Positions 43,569-52,700 of a stretch of 64,000 bases of DNA are shown piece after piece (within the stretch, counting starts at the first letter, position 1; the number at the start of each line of letters is the position of its first letter). The position numbers and the translations under genes are program-made. This stretch comes from Acidovorax soli. GTDB taxonomy: Bacteria; Pseudomonadota; Gammaproteobacteria; Burkholderiales; Burkholderiaceae_C. Location: assembly GCF_014207955.1 (NCBI RefSeq), contig NZ_JACHLK010000021.1:29555-93554 (forward strand), read 5' to 3'. The notes beneath the pieces are model-generated. The model was not told the DNA's origin, searched no databases, and saw only the letters and a list, made by a program, of their open reading frames with translations.

Positions 43569-43955
43569 TCAGCGGGCCATGGCCAGCGCCCGGCGGGCAT
43601 CCATCTCCGAGATGCACACATCGCCCCCCACACGCCGCAGCAGGATGCTGTAGCGCTGCACCAGCCGCCGCCCTCGCGCGCTCGACGCCGGTCCGGTGCT
43701 GGTCTGCACGCGGCCGGCCTCGCGCAGCTTGGCCAGGCAACTGCTGATCTCGGGGTGCGAGGTCTTGGGCAGGTCCAGCGCGGCGCCAATCTGGCCCAGC
43801 GTGAGCGGCTGGCCGGCCTGGCTGTGCAGCAGCTTTTCCACGCGCGACTTGAGGCCGCCAGCGCGGATGCTGGTGATGGTGCGCGCGGGCATGGTCGGTG
43901 CATCCATGGCGGCAGAAGGACAGGAAGAAAGGTGTAACTGCGTGTGTGCTTGCAT
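43569..43955 (-). CDS. Winged-helix DNA-binding phage protein
   Basis: The 128-residue protein has a helix-turn-helix-like segment, RVEKLLHSQAGQPLTLGQIG then ALDLPKTSHPEISSCLAKLR, followed by a wing-like strand (AGRVQTS, RRLVQRYSILL), as in small phage MarR/ArsR-like regulators. The start is uncertain: ATG 43955 has a weak ribosome-binding site and a later ATG at 43907 would remove a non-conserved lead. It lies upstream of the packaging genes and could control them, which is inference from position. Confidence 0.6.
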   Translation of the reverse strand: MQAHTQLHLSSCPSAAMDAPTMPARTITSIRAGGLKSRVEKLLHSQAGQPLTLGQIGAALDLPKTSHPEISSCLAKLREAGRVQTSTGPASSARGRRLVQRYSILLRRVGGDVCISEMDARRALAMAR

Positions 43956-44217
43956 GGCAAAACTCAAGGGGTTGGCAAGGGTGGCAAGAAAGGCCGATGG
44001 GACTGCGCGGCCACGGTGGCGTGGTCTTGCAAGCCGCACCGGCATTGGGTTTGGCAGGATCCGCAGACCGCACAGGCCAACGAAGAAGCCCTCTGGCGCA
44101 AGGCCTGGCTGGGCTGGCGGCGGGGGTTGGTGCAAATACGACAGGTGCCACCAGGGCGTGGTGCCGGGCGGCTACGATCCCGCCACCCAAAACCACTGAT
44201 AACAAGGGATTTCGTTC

Positions 44218-45093
44218 ATGAGGGCATCACCCAAAACCATCTGCGCCGCCGTTGCGGCCGCCACCCTGTCGCTGTCCGCTTCTGCGGCGATCGACATCGA
44301 CCTCACCAATGCGGGCTACCAGCCCGAGGCGGTCGACGCCTTCACCGTCAAGCGCCTGAAAGTGCCCGGCATGGGCGAGTGGGACGTCACCTTCAAGTGG
44401 GACCCCCAAACACTGCACTTCGTACCCCAAGCCGTGGCCCCCAGCACGGCAGCGCAGCTCAAGATCTCGGGCCCGACCACGGTGAACGAGGCTGGCACCA
44501 TCACGTTGTCTGCCGCCTTGCAGAACGCCGACGGCAGCAGCACCCCCACGGTGGCCATCTGGACCGTGGTGCCCGCCTCGGCCGGCACCATCACGCCCCA
44601 GGGCGTGTTCCTGGCAGCCAGCCAGACAGCCGATGTGAACGCGGTGTTCACCGCCAGCGCGCTGCTGCAGGGCAAGACCATCACCAGCACCTACACCGTG
44701 AAGGTGCTCAACGTGTCGGCCGCCCAGCGCACCTGCGCGGGGGCCCTTGCCAACAACGCCAATGGCATGCTGCTGGCCGACTTCCGCGTGAACCCCGAGG
44801 CGCAGAAGGTCAGCATGCTGCTCACCGCGGCATCGGGCAACCCCAACTTCCTGAGCGGCAGCCTGCTCTTCGTGCAGGGCACCACCTCCATCGACGTATC
44901 GCCCTACCACTACGATGCGGACACGGCACTCTTCTCTCCGTCGAACGGCTGGTCGGGTATCGGCACCATCGCCTCGCCCGCGCAGAAAGAGGCCGTGTTC
45001 TCGGCCTTCCCCTCCAGCATCAACCTGGCGCAGCCCTTCGAGATCCGCTACGCAGGGATTGCCGGTGCACCGGGGTTGATCAGCTGCAACTGA
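44218..45093 (+). CDS. Secreted protein with Ig-like (BIG2-type) domain, prophage cargo
   Basis: The 291-residue protein has a clear signal peptide (KTICAAVAAATLSLSASAAI). Residues about 80-160 resemble a bacterial Ig-like domain (LKISGPTTVNEAGTITLSAA; TPTVAIWTVVPASAGTITPQ; GVFLAASQTADVNAVFTAS). The C-terminal half has two cysteines (RTCAGAL, LISCN). It is transcribed against the phage late genes between the lysis and packaging modules and is not a typical virion part, so it is probably a lysogenic-conversion gene that alters the host envelope or its surroundings. Confidence 0.75.
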   Translation: MRASPKTICAAVAAATLSLSASAAIDIDLTNAGYQPEAVDAFTVKRLKVPGMGEWDVTFKWDPQTLHFVPQAVAPSTAAQLKISGPTTVNEAGTITLSAALQNADGSSTPTVAIWTVVPASAGTITPQGVFLAASQTADVNAVFTASALLQGKTITSTYTVKVLNVSAAQRTCAGALANNANGMLLADFRVNPEAQKVSMLLTAASGNPNFLSGSLLFVQGTTSIDVSPYHYDADTALFSPSNGWSGIGTIASPAQKEAVFSAFPSSINLAQPFEIRYAGIAGAPGLISCN

Positions 45094-45585
45094 CTAGGGG
45101 TGGCGGCTGGCGACTGCGTCGCTCACCGGCCAGGCGTCTCTGAGGGCGCGCGCATCAGCGGCGTGGCCATCAGCCTGTCGTGCCAGCTCCTGATGCGCTC
45201 GGCTGCAGTCTGCGAGTAGCTCACCGGCGGCAGCGGCGTACCCAGCGATGGCGGCGGGGGCAGCAGCACCGGCGGCAATGCGCCGGGCGGCGCCAGCGGC
45301 CTGCTCGCGCAGGCCGTCAGACAGAGTGCGAGCACGGGCAGCATCGCGCTGCAAAGCCGCCTCACGGGTGCGTGCATCATTCAATGCTCCTTGGTACTTG
45401 AGTGCGGTGGCGCGCTCGGCCGCCCAGGCAGCCTGGCTGGCTCGGGCCCGCTCGGTGGCATGGGTGGCCTGCAGGCTGGCAATCTGTTCGCCCAGGCGCC
45501 AGTCCTGCAGTTGCCACGCAGCCGTTGCAGCCAGGGCGGCGCCCAGCGCGGCTGCTGCGGCATGGGTCATGAGCAGCGTGGTCAT
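45094..45585 (-). CDS. Rz: Inner-membrane spanin subunit (Rz-like)
   Basis: The 163-residue protein has one N-terminal membrane anchor (AAAAALGAALAATAAWQLQD) followed by a long Ala/Arg/Glu-rich coiled-coil region, the layout of i-spanins, which disrupt the outer membrane at the end of lysis. Its position directly behind the endolysin gene and the presence of an Rz1-like lipoprotein frame nested inside it (45123-45380) strongly support the call. Sequence identity to lambda Rz is not expected, as spanins are very divergent. Confidence 0.85.
   Translation of the reverse strand: MTTLLMTHAAAAALGAALAATAAWQLQDWRLGEQIASLQATHATERARASQAAWAAERATALKYQGALNDARTREAALQRDAARARTLSDGLREQAAGAARRIAAGAAAPAAIAGYAAAAGELLADCSRAHQELARQADGHAADARALRDAWPVSDAVASRHP
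45123..45380 (-). CDS. Rz1: Outer-membrane spanin lipoprotein (Rz1-like), nested in Rz
   Basis: In a different frame within the Rz gene, an 85-residue product begins MMHAPVRRLCSAMLPVLALC and has the lipobox LTAC, followed by a proline-rich mature part (PLAPPGALPPVLLPPPPS). Short, Pro-rich lipoproteins nested in Rz are the classic o-spanins. The Rz1 stop lies 29 bases before the end of Rz. Confidence 0.85.
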   Translation of the reverse strand: MMHAPVRRLCSAMLPVLALCLTACASRPLAPPGALPPVLLPPPPSLGTPLPPVSYSQTAAERIRSWHDRLMATPLMRAPSETPGR

Positions 45586-46190
45586 GGAGTGCGGTGCCCC
45601 TGCAGCAGCCCTTCCAGGCAGGCCGTGGTCTCGGCCGCGCGCCGATTCGCCAGGCCTTGCACAAAGCGCATTTCAGGCCTGCCGTCGGGCAGCGTGCGGC
45701 CGGTACGCACATAGCTCCACACCGGCTTGCCACTGTCAGAAAGGCCCAGCCGCCGGCAGCCCAGCGCCCATTCGCCCGCATTCCAGGCCACCATGGCCTG
45801 GCTCGCGCAGGTGTTGCCCACACCGTTGTTCCAGGCATGGCTGGTGGACATGTCGAAGACGCTCTGCGGCGGCAGCCGCGTGAAGCACTGCGCCAGGCGC
45901 AGCTGCAGCGCCTCGATGGCGGCACCCTCCTCCTGCGCACAGCGCGCAGGCGTCCAGCGCTGGCCCACCACCACGGGCGTGCTCGTCACATGCCGCGTGA
46001 TGCCCTTGCACACCGTGGGCAGCCCGCCCGCGAGCTTGTCCGCATAGACCAGGCCAGGGTCCCGCTGATCGGGCTCCCACTGGCCCAGGAAGGTGAGCAC
46101 ACCCGCACTGGCCAGCGCGAGCGTGCCCATCAGGTGGGGAAAGTAGCGCAGGCGGTCGGTGGCCGCAAAGGCAGTGCCAGCGCTGCTCAT
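45582..46190 (-). CDS. Endolysin, lysozyme family (GH24-like)
   Basis: The 202-residue protein has an N-terminal hydrophobic segment (LMGTLALASAGVLTFLG) that could act as a signal-arrest-release anchor. The lysozyme-like domain holds LVYADKLAGGLPTVCKGITR, matching the YxDxxGxxTxCxGxT part of GH24 endolysins, and later FDMSTSHAWNNGVG. The usual catalytic Glu, seven residues before the Tyr, is not at its normal spacing; a Glu in QWEPDQ lies eleven residues before it. It starts in a four-base overlap with the holin gene. Muramidase activity is inferred from family and operon. Confidence 0.8.
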   Translation of the reverse strand: MSSAGTAFAATDRLRYFPHLMGTLALASAGVLTFLGQWEPDQRDPGLVYADKLAGGLPTVCKGITRHVTSTPVVVGQRWTPARCAQEEGAAIEALQLRLAQCFTRLPPQSVFDMSTSHAWNNGVGNTCASQAMVAWNAGEWALGCRRLGLSDSGKPVWSYVRTGRTLPDGRPEMRFVQGLANRRAAETTACLEGLLQGHRTP

Positions 46191-46459
46191 TCGTCCACCC
46201 CCTGCTCGGCCAGCTCGCTCTCGGGCAGGTCCATGCCCCGGCGCAGCCGCGCCATGCGCAGCTCGTGCTCGCGCGCATGGCGCCGGTTGGCCTCGCGCTT
46301 GTAGTACCAGGTGATCACCAGGCCCGCCACGGCCACGATGGCGCCCACCAGGCCCAGGAACTCGTTGGACGTGATCCAGCCAAAGCTGGTGAGCCCCGCC
46401 CCGGCCGCAATGGTCTTGCCGCCCGTGGCGCCCAGGGCGTCGATGGTTTCGTTTCTCAT
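46187..46459 (-). CDS. Holin (class II-like)
   Basis: The 90-residue protein has two hydrophobic segments (GGKTIAAGAGLTSFGWI and LGLVGAIVAVAGLVITWYY), then a strongly charged C-terminus (KREANRRHAREHELRMARLR), which is the standard small-holin layout and resembles HP1-type class II holins. It overlaps the endolysin gene by four bases, giving a holin-endolysin-Rz/Rz1 lysis cassette. The start at 46459 gives MRNETIDALGATGGKT. Confidence 0.85.
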   Translation of the reverse strand: MRNETIDALGATGGKTIAAGAGLTSFGWITSNEFLGLVGAIVAVAGLVITWYYKREANRRHAREHELRMARLRRGMDLPESELAEQGVDE

Positions 46460-46571
46460 GGGTGCTTTTCCTTGCAGTCGTCGCCCAGGCCCCACCGCCT
46501 GGTGGGCGGGGGGCGGACGAAAAAAAAGCCGCTGGTGCGGCTTGCCTGGTCACTGTCAGTGGCGCTGATGC

Positions 46572-47834
46572 TCAGTAGTTGCAACCGATCTGATTGCTGT
46601 TGCCCGCAACGATGAAGAGCACGTTGTTCAACACGCGCAACTTCCCCGAAAGCGCATAGGAGTAGAAGCCGGTTTCAATGCCCGCGTTGCGCGCCGTCAG
46701 CCCGTTGTCGGCGCTCACCCACGTGCTACTGCTATTCATGAAGAGCAGCAACCCTTGATGGGGCACCGCACCGTACAAATACTGCATCCCCCAGGTGGAG
46801 TAAATGTTCACCACCCCGTTGAGGTTCGCGTCCGCCTGGACAGGGCTATTGCCGCTCGAGTTGGTGACATACAGCTTGTTGTTCAGGAAGTGCAGCGTAG
46901 TAGCACTGCTGGTGCTGCTGACGAGATTGGAAGTGTTCCACGTCGGCGAACCAGAAAGCGTCGGCGCGTACCGCAGCGAAACGTTTCCGCTGGAGGTGTA
47001 GGCAAAGGATGTAATCCAGTACACGCCGGTATAGGCGAGGCTGTGCATGACCGAAGTGGTTTCTGCGTTATAGGCGACCGTATGGGACCAGTTGATTCCG
47101 TCTGTGGAGTGCGCGACACAAGGCAGATTCGATGAGTTCCTGCAGCCGAAGGCAACGCGTCCCTCCGCCTGCACCAAGGGCATGGTGGTGAGCGACGAAC
47201 TGGCTGGAGGGCTGGCGGGATTGGTGCGTTGGGTCCAGGTCGTGCCATCGGGCGAAGTGATGATGCGGCCGCTGGTGTCGATGGCGATGAAAAGGCCGAA
47301 TGCATAGGCCACGTCCGAGAAGGACACCGCGGAGGACAGGGGGTTGGTACGCGCAGTCCAGCTGATGCCATCGGTCGATGTGGCAATCGTTCCAGTGGAG
47401 GCGCTGCCGCCCACGGCCACATACAGGCTGTTGCCATAGATCACGCCCTGCACAAGGTCCGTGGCCGCGGCAAAGACCGTGCGGCGGGCATACGGAAACT
47501 GGGTGAGCCAACGCCGAAATCCATTGGCCGACATGGTCGCGGCACGCATCGCGGGGCGACTGGCCATCAGGATGGACGAGCCCATGACGCTGTTGGCAAA
47601 CTCGTCAGCACCAGTGCGGCTGTCCATCAGCAGCGGCAGGGCTGAGGCACTGTTGCAGATGACGGCAGCAGGGATGGCATTGTCGGCCAGCCGGCGGGCC
47701 TGGCCACGCAGGTTCATGAGATCGGAAAACTCACCCCGGCGCGCAGTGTCAGCCATCAGCGCTTCGAGCGCCGCACCGTCGGTTGCGCCAGAGGAAAGGG
47801 TGTTGCCAAGACGGATTGCACGGACGATAGACAT
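46572..47834 (-). CDS. Tail fibre/receptor-binding-like protein with DGxxW repeats
   Basis: The 420-residue protein has an N-terminal linker (SIVRAIRLGNTLSSGATDGA) and a C-terminal region with repeats such as STDGISWTARTNP, SPDGTTWTQRTNP, STDGINWSHTV, the pattern of bladed beta-propeller proteins (BNR/sialidase-like Asp boxes in loose form). It ends GNSNQIGCNY. The location between the other tail protein and the lysis genes, together with its composition (low charge, Ser/Thr/Asn-rich), suggests a tail-tip adhesin. It starts immediately at the end of the preceding gene (shared base at 47834). Confidence 0.65.
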   Translation of the reverse strand: MSIVRAIRLGNTLSSGATDGAALEALMADTARRGEFSDLMNLRGQARRLADNAIPAAVICNSASALPLLMDSRTGADEFANSVMGSSILMASRPAMRAATMSANGFRRWLTQFPYARRTVFAAATDLVQGVIYGNSLYVAVGGSASTGTIATSTDGISWTARTNPLSSAVSFSDVAYAFGLFIAIDTSGRIITSPDGTTWTQRTNPASPPASSSLTTMPLVQAEGRVAFGCRNSSNLPCVAHSTDGINWSHTVAYNAETTSVMHSLAYTGVYWITSFAYTSSGNVSLRYAPTLSGSPTWNTSNLVSSTSSATTLHFLNNKLYVTNSSGNSPVQADANLNGVVNIYSTWGMQYLYGAVPHQGLLLFMNSSSTWVSADNGLTARNAGIETGFYSYALSGKLRVLNNVLFIVAGNSNQIGCNY

Positions 47835-48871
47835 TACACAGACTCCTTGAAAACGATAAAGCGAAAGATGCCGGCCACGTTGGTACCGACATTGGCGGCG
47901 CTGGGGTTGTTGATGTAGACGGTGACCAGGTCGGGCGCGGTGACTGCACCCCAGCAACCCGCTCCATACTGGAGAGGTCCTGGCGGGGTGACCAAAACCC
48001 GGTCCCCCACAGAAGCGCCGTAGCAAACGGCCGTTGCGGCCACCACATTTTGGGTAGCACCTACGTTGACCAGCACGGACCTGGCACTCCCGAACAAGGT
48101 GATAGGCATGGACAGCAACTGGTCCAGCTGGAACTTGAACCAGCCGTCCACCACATCCATGCTCGCAGCCTCCAGCAGCCACCGCCCGGTGCCCGTGGCA
48201 AAGCAGGTTTCGTCGTCATCAATCTCGGTAGAACCCTGGTCGAACGTGAACAAACCCAGGCCACTCACGATGACCGAGGCCGACTGCACAGGGGCCATCG
48301 TCCGCAGGGTGGCCCTGCTGTCATAGGCTACGCGCGGCACGCTGCTGGGCCCTACGCCGACAGCGATGCTCCAGTCGGCATGGGTGCCACCGCCTGAGGG
48401 CGTCACATTGCCCACGGTGAGGGTCTTGCCCAGCTTGTCATAGGCCTTGACCCTGCCGGTCATGTAGTTGACGGTGGGGTTTGCAAGGCTCGATACGACC
48501 AGGAACTGGCCCACCGCGAAGTCCTTGTCCGCCTCAACCAACACAAACACCTTGTCGCCCGAGGCCAAAGGCAGGCTGGTGGCGCTGGTGGCCATGGAGC
48601 CTGGGGAATTGACTGCCGTCTGCGCGGCGATCACCGCCACGTCTGCCGCTACCACGCTCTCGCTGGCCTTGGTTGCGGCAATGTCGGCGCTGGCTTTCGC
48701 CTCCGTTGCATTGTTGAATGCGTTGTCCCCCAGCGCCTTCATGCCCTCGGCATACGCCGGCATCTGGTTGCCCCAGGCAAACGCGGCGGCGTTGTAGGTG
48801 CCAGCCGCCTTCTCGTTGAGCCCCGGAAACGGGACGGTCGCCGGCGCTGCCGGCACAGGTTGGATAGGCAT
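47834..48871 (-). CDS. Tail-associated structural protein
   Basis: The 345-residue protein begins with a Pro/Ala-rich segment and a helical region with alternating Ala/Thr (NATEAKASADIAATKASESV), typical of trimeric tail-fibre stalks, followed by a beta-rich C-terminus (GDRVLVTPPGPLQYGAGCWG). The stalk-like part resembles fibre proteins of siphophages. The gene abuts both neighbours, so the tail module is one operon. Specific role (side fibre or tip) is not determined. Confidence 0.65.
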   Translation of the reverse strand: MPIQPVPAAPATVPFPGLNEKAAGTYNAAAFAWGNQMPAYAEGMKALGDNAFNNATEAKASADIAATKASESVVAADVAVIAAQTAVNSPGSMATSATSLPLASGDKVFVLVEADKDFAVGQFLVVSSLANPTVNYMTGRVKAYDKLGKTLTVGNVTPSGGGTHADWSIAVGVGPSSVPRVAYDSRATLRTMAPVQSASVIVSGLGLFTFDQGSTEIDDDETCFATGTGRWLLEAASMDVVDGWFKFQLDQLLSMPITLFGSARSVLVNVGATQNVVAATAVCYGASVGDRVLVTPPGPLQYGAGCWGAVTAPDLVTVYINNPSAANVGTNVAGIFRFIVFKESV

Positions 48872-48873
48872 GT

Positions 48874-49797
48874 TCAGATGAACCCTTCTACAGAAATGGA
48901 GGCGCGCGCGAGCGCGTGGTTGATGGTCTGCAGGTCACCGGTGACGATGCCCACGGTGTTGAGCCAGCCAAAGCGCGGCAGCTTGCTGGCCTCCACGACG
49001 ACGGGGGTGTCCAGGATCTGCGTGAGGATCGCGGAGGCGGCGCTCGCCTCCGAGGTCTCCAGCGTCACCGAGAAATCCACGTTCGTGGCGCTGCCGCGCT
49101 GCACGCGCTCGAACGTGCCGTCGTCGTTGAACTTGCGGTAGGTGTAGCTCTTGGGCCGCGCGCGCGGGCCCGACTCCACCCCGCCAAACTTGTCCTGCCC
49201 GATCAGCGATTGCCAGATGCCCACCGACAGCTTGCCGATGCCCACCGAGGCGCCCGCCCCGCCCGACACGGTGATCGTGACCTCGGCCGTAGGGCTGATG
49301 GGAATGTCGCGCAGCGAAGCGTCCGTGCGCTTGGTCAGCGGCATGAACAGCAGCTCGTACAAGCCCAGGGGCTGCTCGAACAGGTCCTGGTCGATCTCCT
49401 TGGTCACCGCGCCACCAGGCGCATCGCGCGCCGTGATCTTGATGCGGTCGCCCACCAGGCCGCGCACATCTACCGCGCGAAAGAAGCCCGGCTGCAGCAC
49501 ATAGGTCACGCTGCCCGTGCCCTGGCCGCGTGTGGACAGGTAGTAGTCGAACGGCGCATAGCGGTTGCTGGCGCGCTTGCGCAGCCAGTTCTTCGCATCG
49601 AGCCGGGGCAGCACTGCGCTGCCGTTGTGGGCCTTCACGCATTCGAAGATGGCGTGCTCGCTCAGCCGCTCATCGCCCAGCGCATAGGTTCCGCTGGCCA
49701 CCCAGGCCACCTCGCCCGCCGCCGTGTCTGGCTCGGCAACGCTGGTGCCGGACTTGATCATCGCGTCGGTGATCTCAATGGGAATCAGAATGTTCAT
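48874..49797 (-). CDS. Tail-tip protein, hypothetical
   Basis: The 307-residue protein (MNILIPIEITDAMIKSGTSV; YALGDERLSEHAIFECVKAH; FDYYLSTRGQGTGSVTYVL) is soluble and beta-rich and directly follows the tape-measure gene, with a four-base overlap. In siphophages this position is usually held by distal tail or hub components. The sequence LSEHAIFECVK resembles a carbohydrate-binding-module-like opening seen in some tail proteins, but I cannot name the family. Confidence 0.6.
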   Translation of the reverse strand: MNILIPIEITDAMIKSGTSVAEPDTAAGEVAWVASGTYALGDERLSEHAIFECVKAHNGSAVLPRLDAKNWLRKRASNRYAPFDYYLSTRGQGTGSVTYVLQPGFFRAVDVRGLVGDRIKITARDAPGGAVTKEIDQDLFEQPLGLYELLFMPLTKRTDASLRDIPISPTAEVTITVSGGAGASVGIGKLSVGIWQSLIGQDKFGGVESGPRARPKSYTYRKFNDDGTFERVQRGSATNVDFSVTLETSEASAASAILTQILDTPVVVEASKLPRFGWLNTVGIVTGDLQTINHALARASISVEGFI

Positions 49798-52700
49798 GCT
49801 ACGAGCTCCACCTTGTTCATGATCTCGGCACGGATGCCGTTGCCGCCTTCGGTCACGTTGTCCAGCAGCTCCACCGTGGCCTGCGCATGCGTATTGCCCA
49901 GGGTCTGCAGGCTCTGCAGCCGCATCACCTCGCCGGTGAGCTTTTCCAGATGGGCTTCCAGGCGCGCCGTATCGCCCAGGCTGCGGCCGTGGACGAAGGG
50001 GTTGTAGGCCGTGGGGATGACCGCTTCACCGCGCTGCAGCAGCGCAAAGCCGGTGTTGGGAACGAAGGGCGTTCCCCTGTGGAACACCTTCATGCCCAGC
50101 TTCTGGGCCTCTTGCTCCAGGGTGCCGGCAGGCATGCCGAACATCGCGTTGTATTGGGCAAGGGTGTATCCCCCCGCCGCCAGCGCGTTGTAGACGCTCA
50201 TGGCGCCTGAACCATCGGGTGCCGCGGCCAGCACCTCGCGGGCTGCGTTCCAGATGGCCTGGCGCTCGAACTCCACACCATCCTCGGTGGTACCTCGGCC
50301 CGTTGTCATATTGAAGGAAGCTTCTCCGCGGCCCGTGATGACGTTTGAAGGCCGCGTTGTCGCAACACTATTCGTCTTGCCATTGATGGCATCCGTCAGA
50401 TCCTGCAGCGCCTTGTTCACGTCGCCCACACCGCTGTGGATGCCTTTGAGCTCATCGATCTGGAGCTGGGCCTGGTCCGAGATGCGCTCGAGCTCTTCGA
50501 GTTGGGCCTCCGCCTCGCTCAATTGCTCCCCGCTGATCTCCTCCAGATCCGACAGCTTTCCAGCCAACACCAGGCGATCACGGTCACGCTCGAACTGGCT
50601 GGTGTACTGGGTGCCATCCAGGCCTTGGCGCGCAGCCGAGATGGCTTTGCCCAGTTCCTCGGCATCTATCAACTTGCCAGTACGCTGCGCAGTGGCCAAC
50701 GCCTTGGAGATGACATCCTGACCTTCGGCCGCCCGCATGCGCATCGTGCTGTCGACTTCGCTGTAAAGCTCGTCTACAGACGACTTAACCAAGTCAAAGA
50801 CCGCCTTGACACGCGCCTTGGTCTCTTCCGCCTGCTCCTGCTGGGCCGCGACCATCCGCTGGACATTGGCAAAGGCCTCGTCCACTTCCGCATCCTTGAT
50901 GTCGGCGATGGCACCCGCAGCGCGCACCAGCGCCAGACGCATGCCATCGGTGGTGGAGCCCAGGTTGTAGACCGACATGGCAGCGGCCGCAAACTGCTCC
51001 TTGCTGGCATTTGCCAACTGGTCGCCCGTCACGTGGATGCCCGCTGCAGTCAGCTCCGCCGCTGTGCCCTCGTACTGCGCCTTCCGGCGCTGGGCCGGCA
51101 GCATGTACTTGCTCAGCACGCCGGGCAGTTCTTCGGCAATCGTCTTTTGCAGCTTGACCGCCTGCACGTTGTCAAACAGCGCGCGGTTGCTTTCGTCCAA
51201 AGCGTCACGCTGGCGAGTCAGCGCCTGGGTCGCATCGTCGGTCAGCGCATTGAGCTCATTCTGCAGGCCGTTGCGCTCGTTCTGCACGTCGATGGCGCGG
51301 CGGGTGGCCTCGTTGGCGTCGTACTGGGTTGCGAGCTCCTGCCTGCGCCCTTCGTCCAGGTCGGAGAATCCGGCCAGATAGTTCTGACGCTCCAGCGCCT
51401 TGGCTTGCCCTTCCTTGCCCTGGGCACGCAGCAGTTCCACCGCAAGCGATTTGGCATCGTTGAGCAAGGCATCCTTGGCACCGGTGAACTTCTGGGTCAA
51501 TTCGTCAACGGCGTTGGACAGGTTCTCGACCGCCGGTGCTGCTTGCGCCGCCCCCTGATACAGGGGCGCGATGTAGTTGGCGACATCCATGACATCGCCA
51601 TACAGATCCGGATCGGAGACAAGCGAGTTGACCGCGTTTTTGATGTCGTTCCCGGTAGCCCCCAGAAGCTGTTCGGCCGAGACATTGATGCCCAGCTTTT
51701 CGAGGCGGCGCGAGCCACTGCTAGCCAGGTACTGGCGGCGCTCCTCGTCGCTGTAGTAGTTTTGCAAGAAAGCGCCCGTAGAGGCCGTAAAGCGCTCCAG
51801 CCCACCAAACGCTTCGATGAAGTCATCAGCAAAGTCGGCGAGGGCCAGGCTACCCTGGTGAATGCCAAAGCCCAGGGCATCGCTTGCTTCGTTGAGGGTG
51901 TTGAAGCTCGTCGCCAGGCGCTTGAGCGTATCGAAAGCGGTTTCACCTGCCTTGGCGTACTCGCTGGGCTCATAGCGCTTGCGTGTAACCTGCTCCACCT
52001 TCACGTCATACAGCGCGTCGGACGATTCGGTCAGTTGGCTGAGCTGCGTGCTCTTGACAACATCCACCGTTTCGGTGATCCACCGCCCCAATACCTCCTT
52101 CGCCATGCCCGCGCCAGCCTTGCCATATGCCGCGGTAATCTTCTCCTGAATCTTTGCTTCATCCAGCCCTTGGAAGTTCAGGTCTTGCTGACTCAAGTCG
52201 AACGTGAAGTCCGCAATCTTCCCCCCCGCCAAGCCCAGGTCGTTGGCCATGCCGACGAGATTCTTGCGAAACTCGTTGTACCCCTTCTGGATGCCATCGG
52301 ACTGGGCCTGCACCAGACCAATCATCCGCTCCATGTCTTCGTCGTAGGTACCGTAGTTCAGGGTGCTGGAGGCAGCGAGCGTTCGATCGTAGGGCTGTCC
52401 GTTGTAGGTCACCGACGCCCCGCCGGTTGCACCTTCCGCCTTGAAGCGTGCAATGGCCTCCTGATCACGGCGCTTGAGCTCCCTGTATCGGGCAATCGGG
52501 TCGGTGGTCTCGAAGCTCGACCCGGAAACCAGGGTTCCCCCCGTGCGCTCCTCCTCCCAGGCAGACAGATCACCGCGACCAAGGGTGCCTTGCAGACCCG
52601 ATCCGACGATGTTCTTGCTGCGGAAGAAACCCATCGCATTGGCCAGCACGGCCAGGACCACGCCCCAGCCGGTGGCGCCCAGTCCACCGGCACCTGCGGC

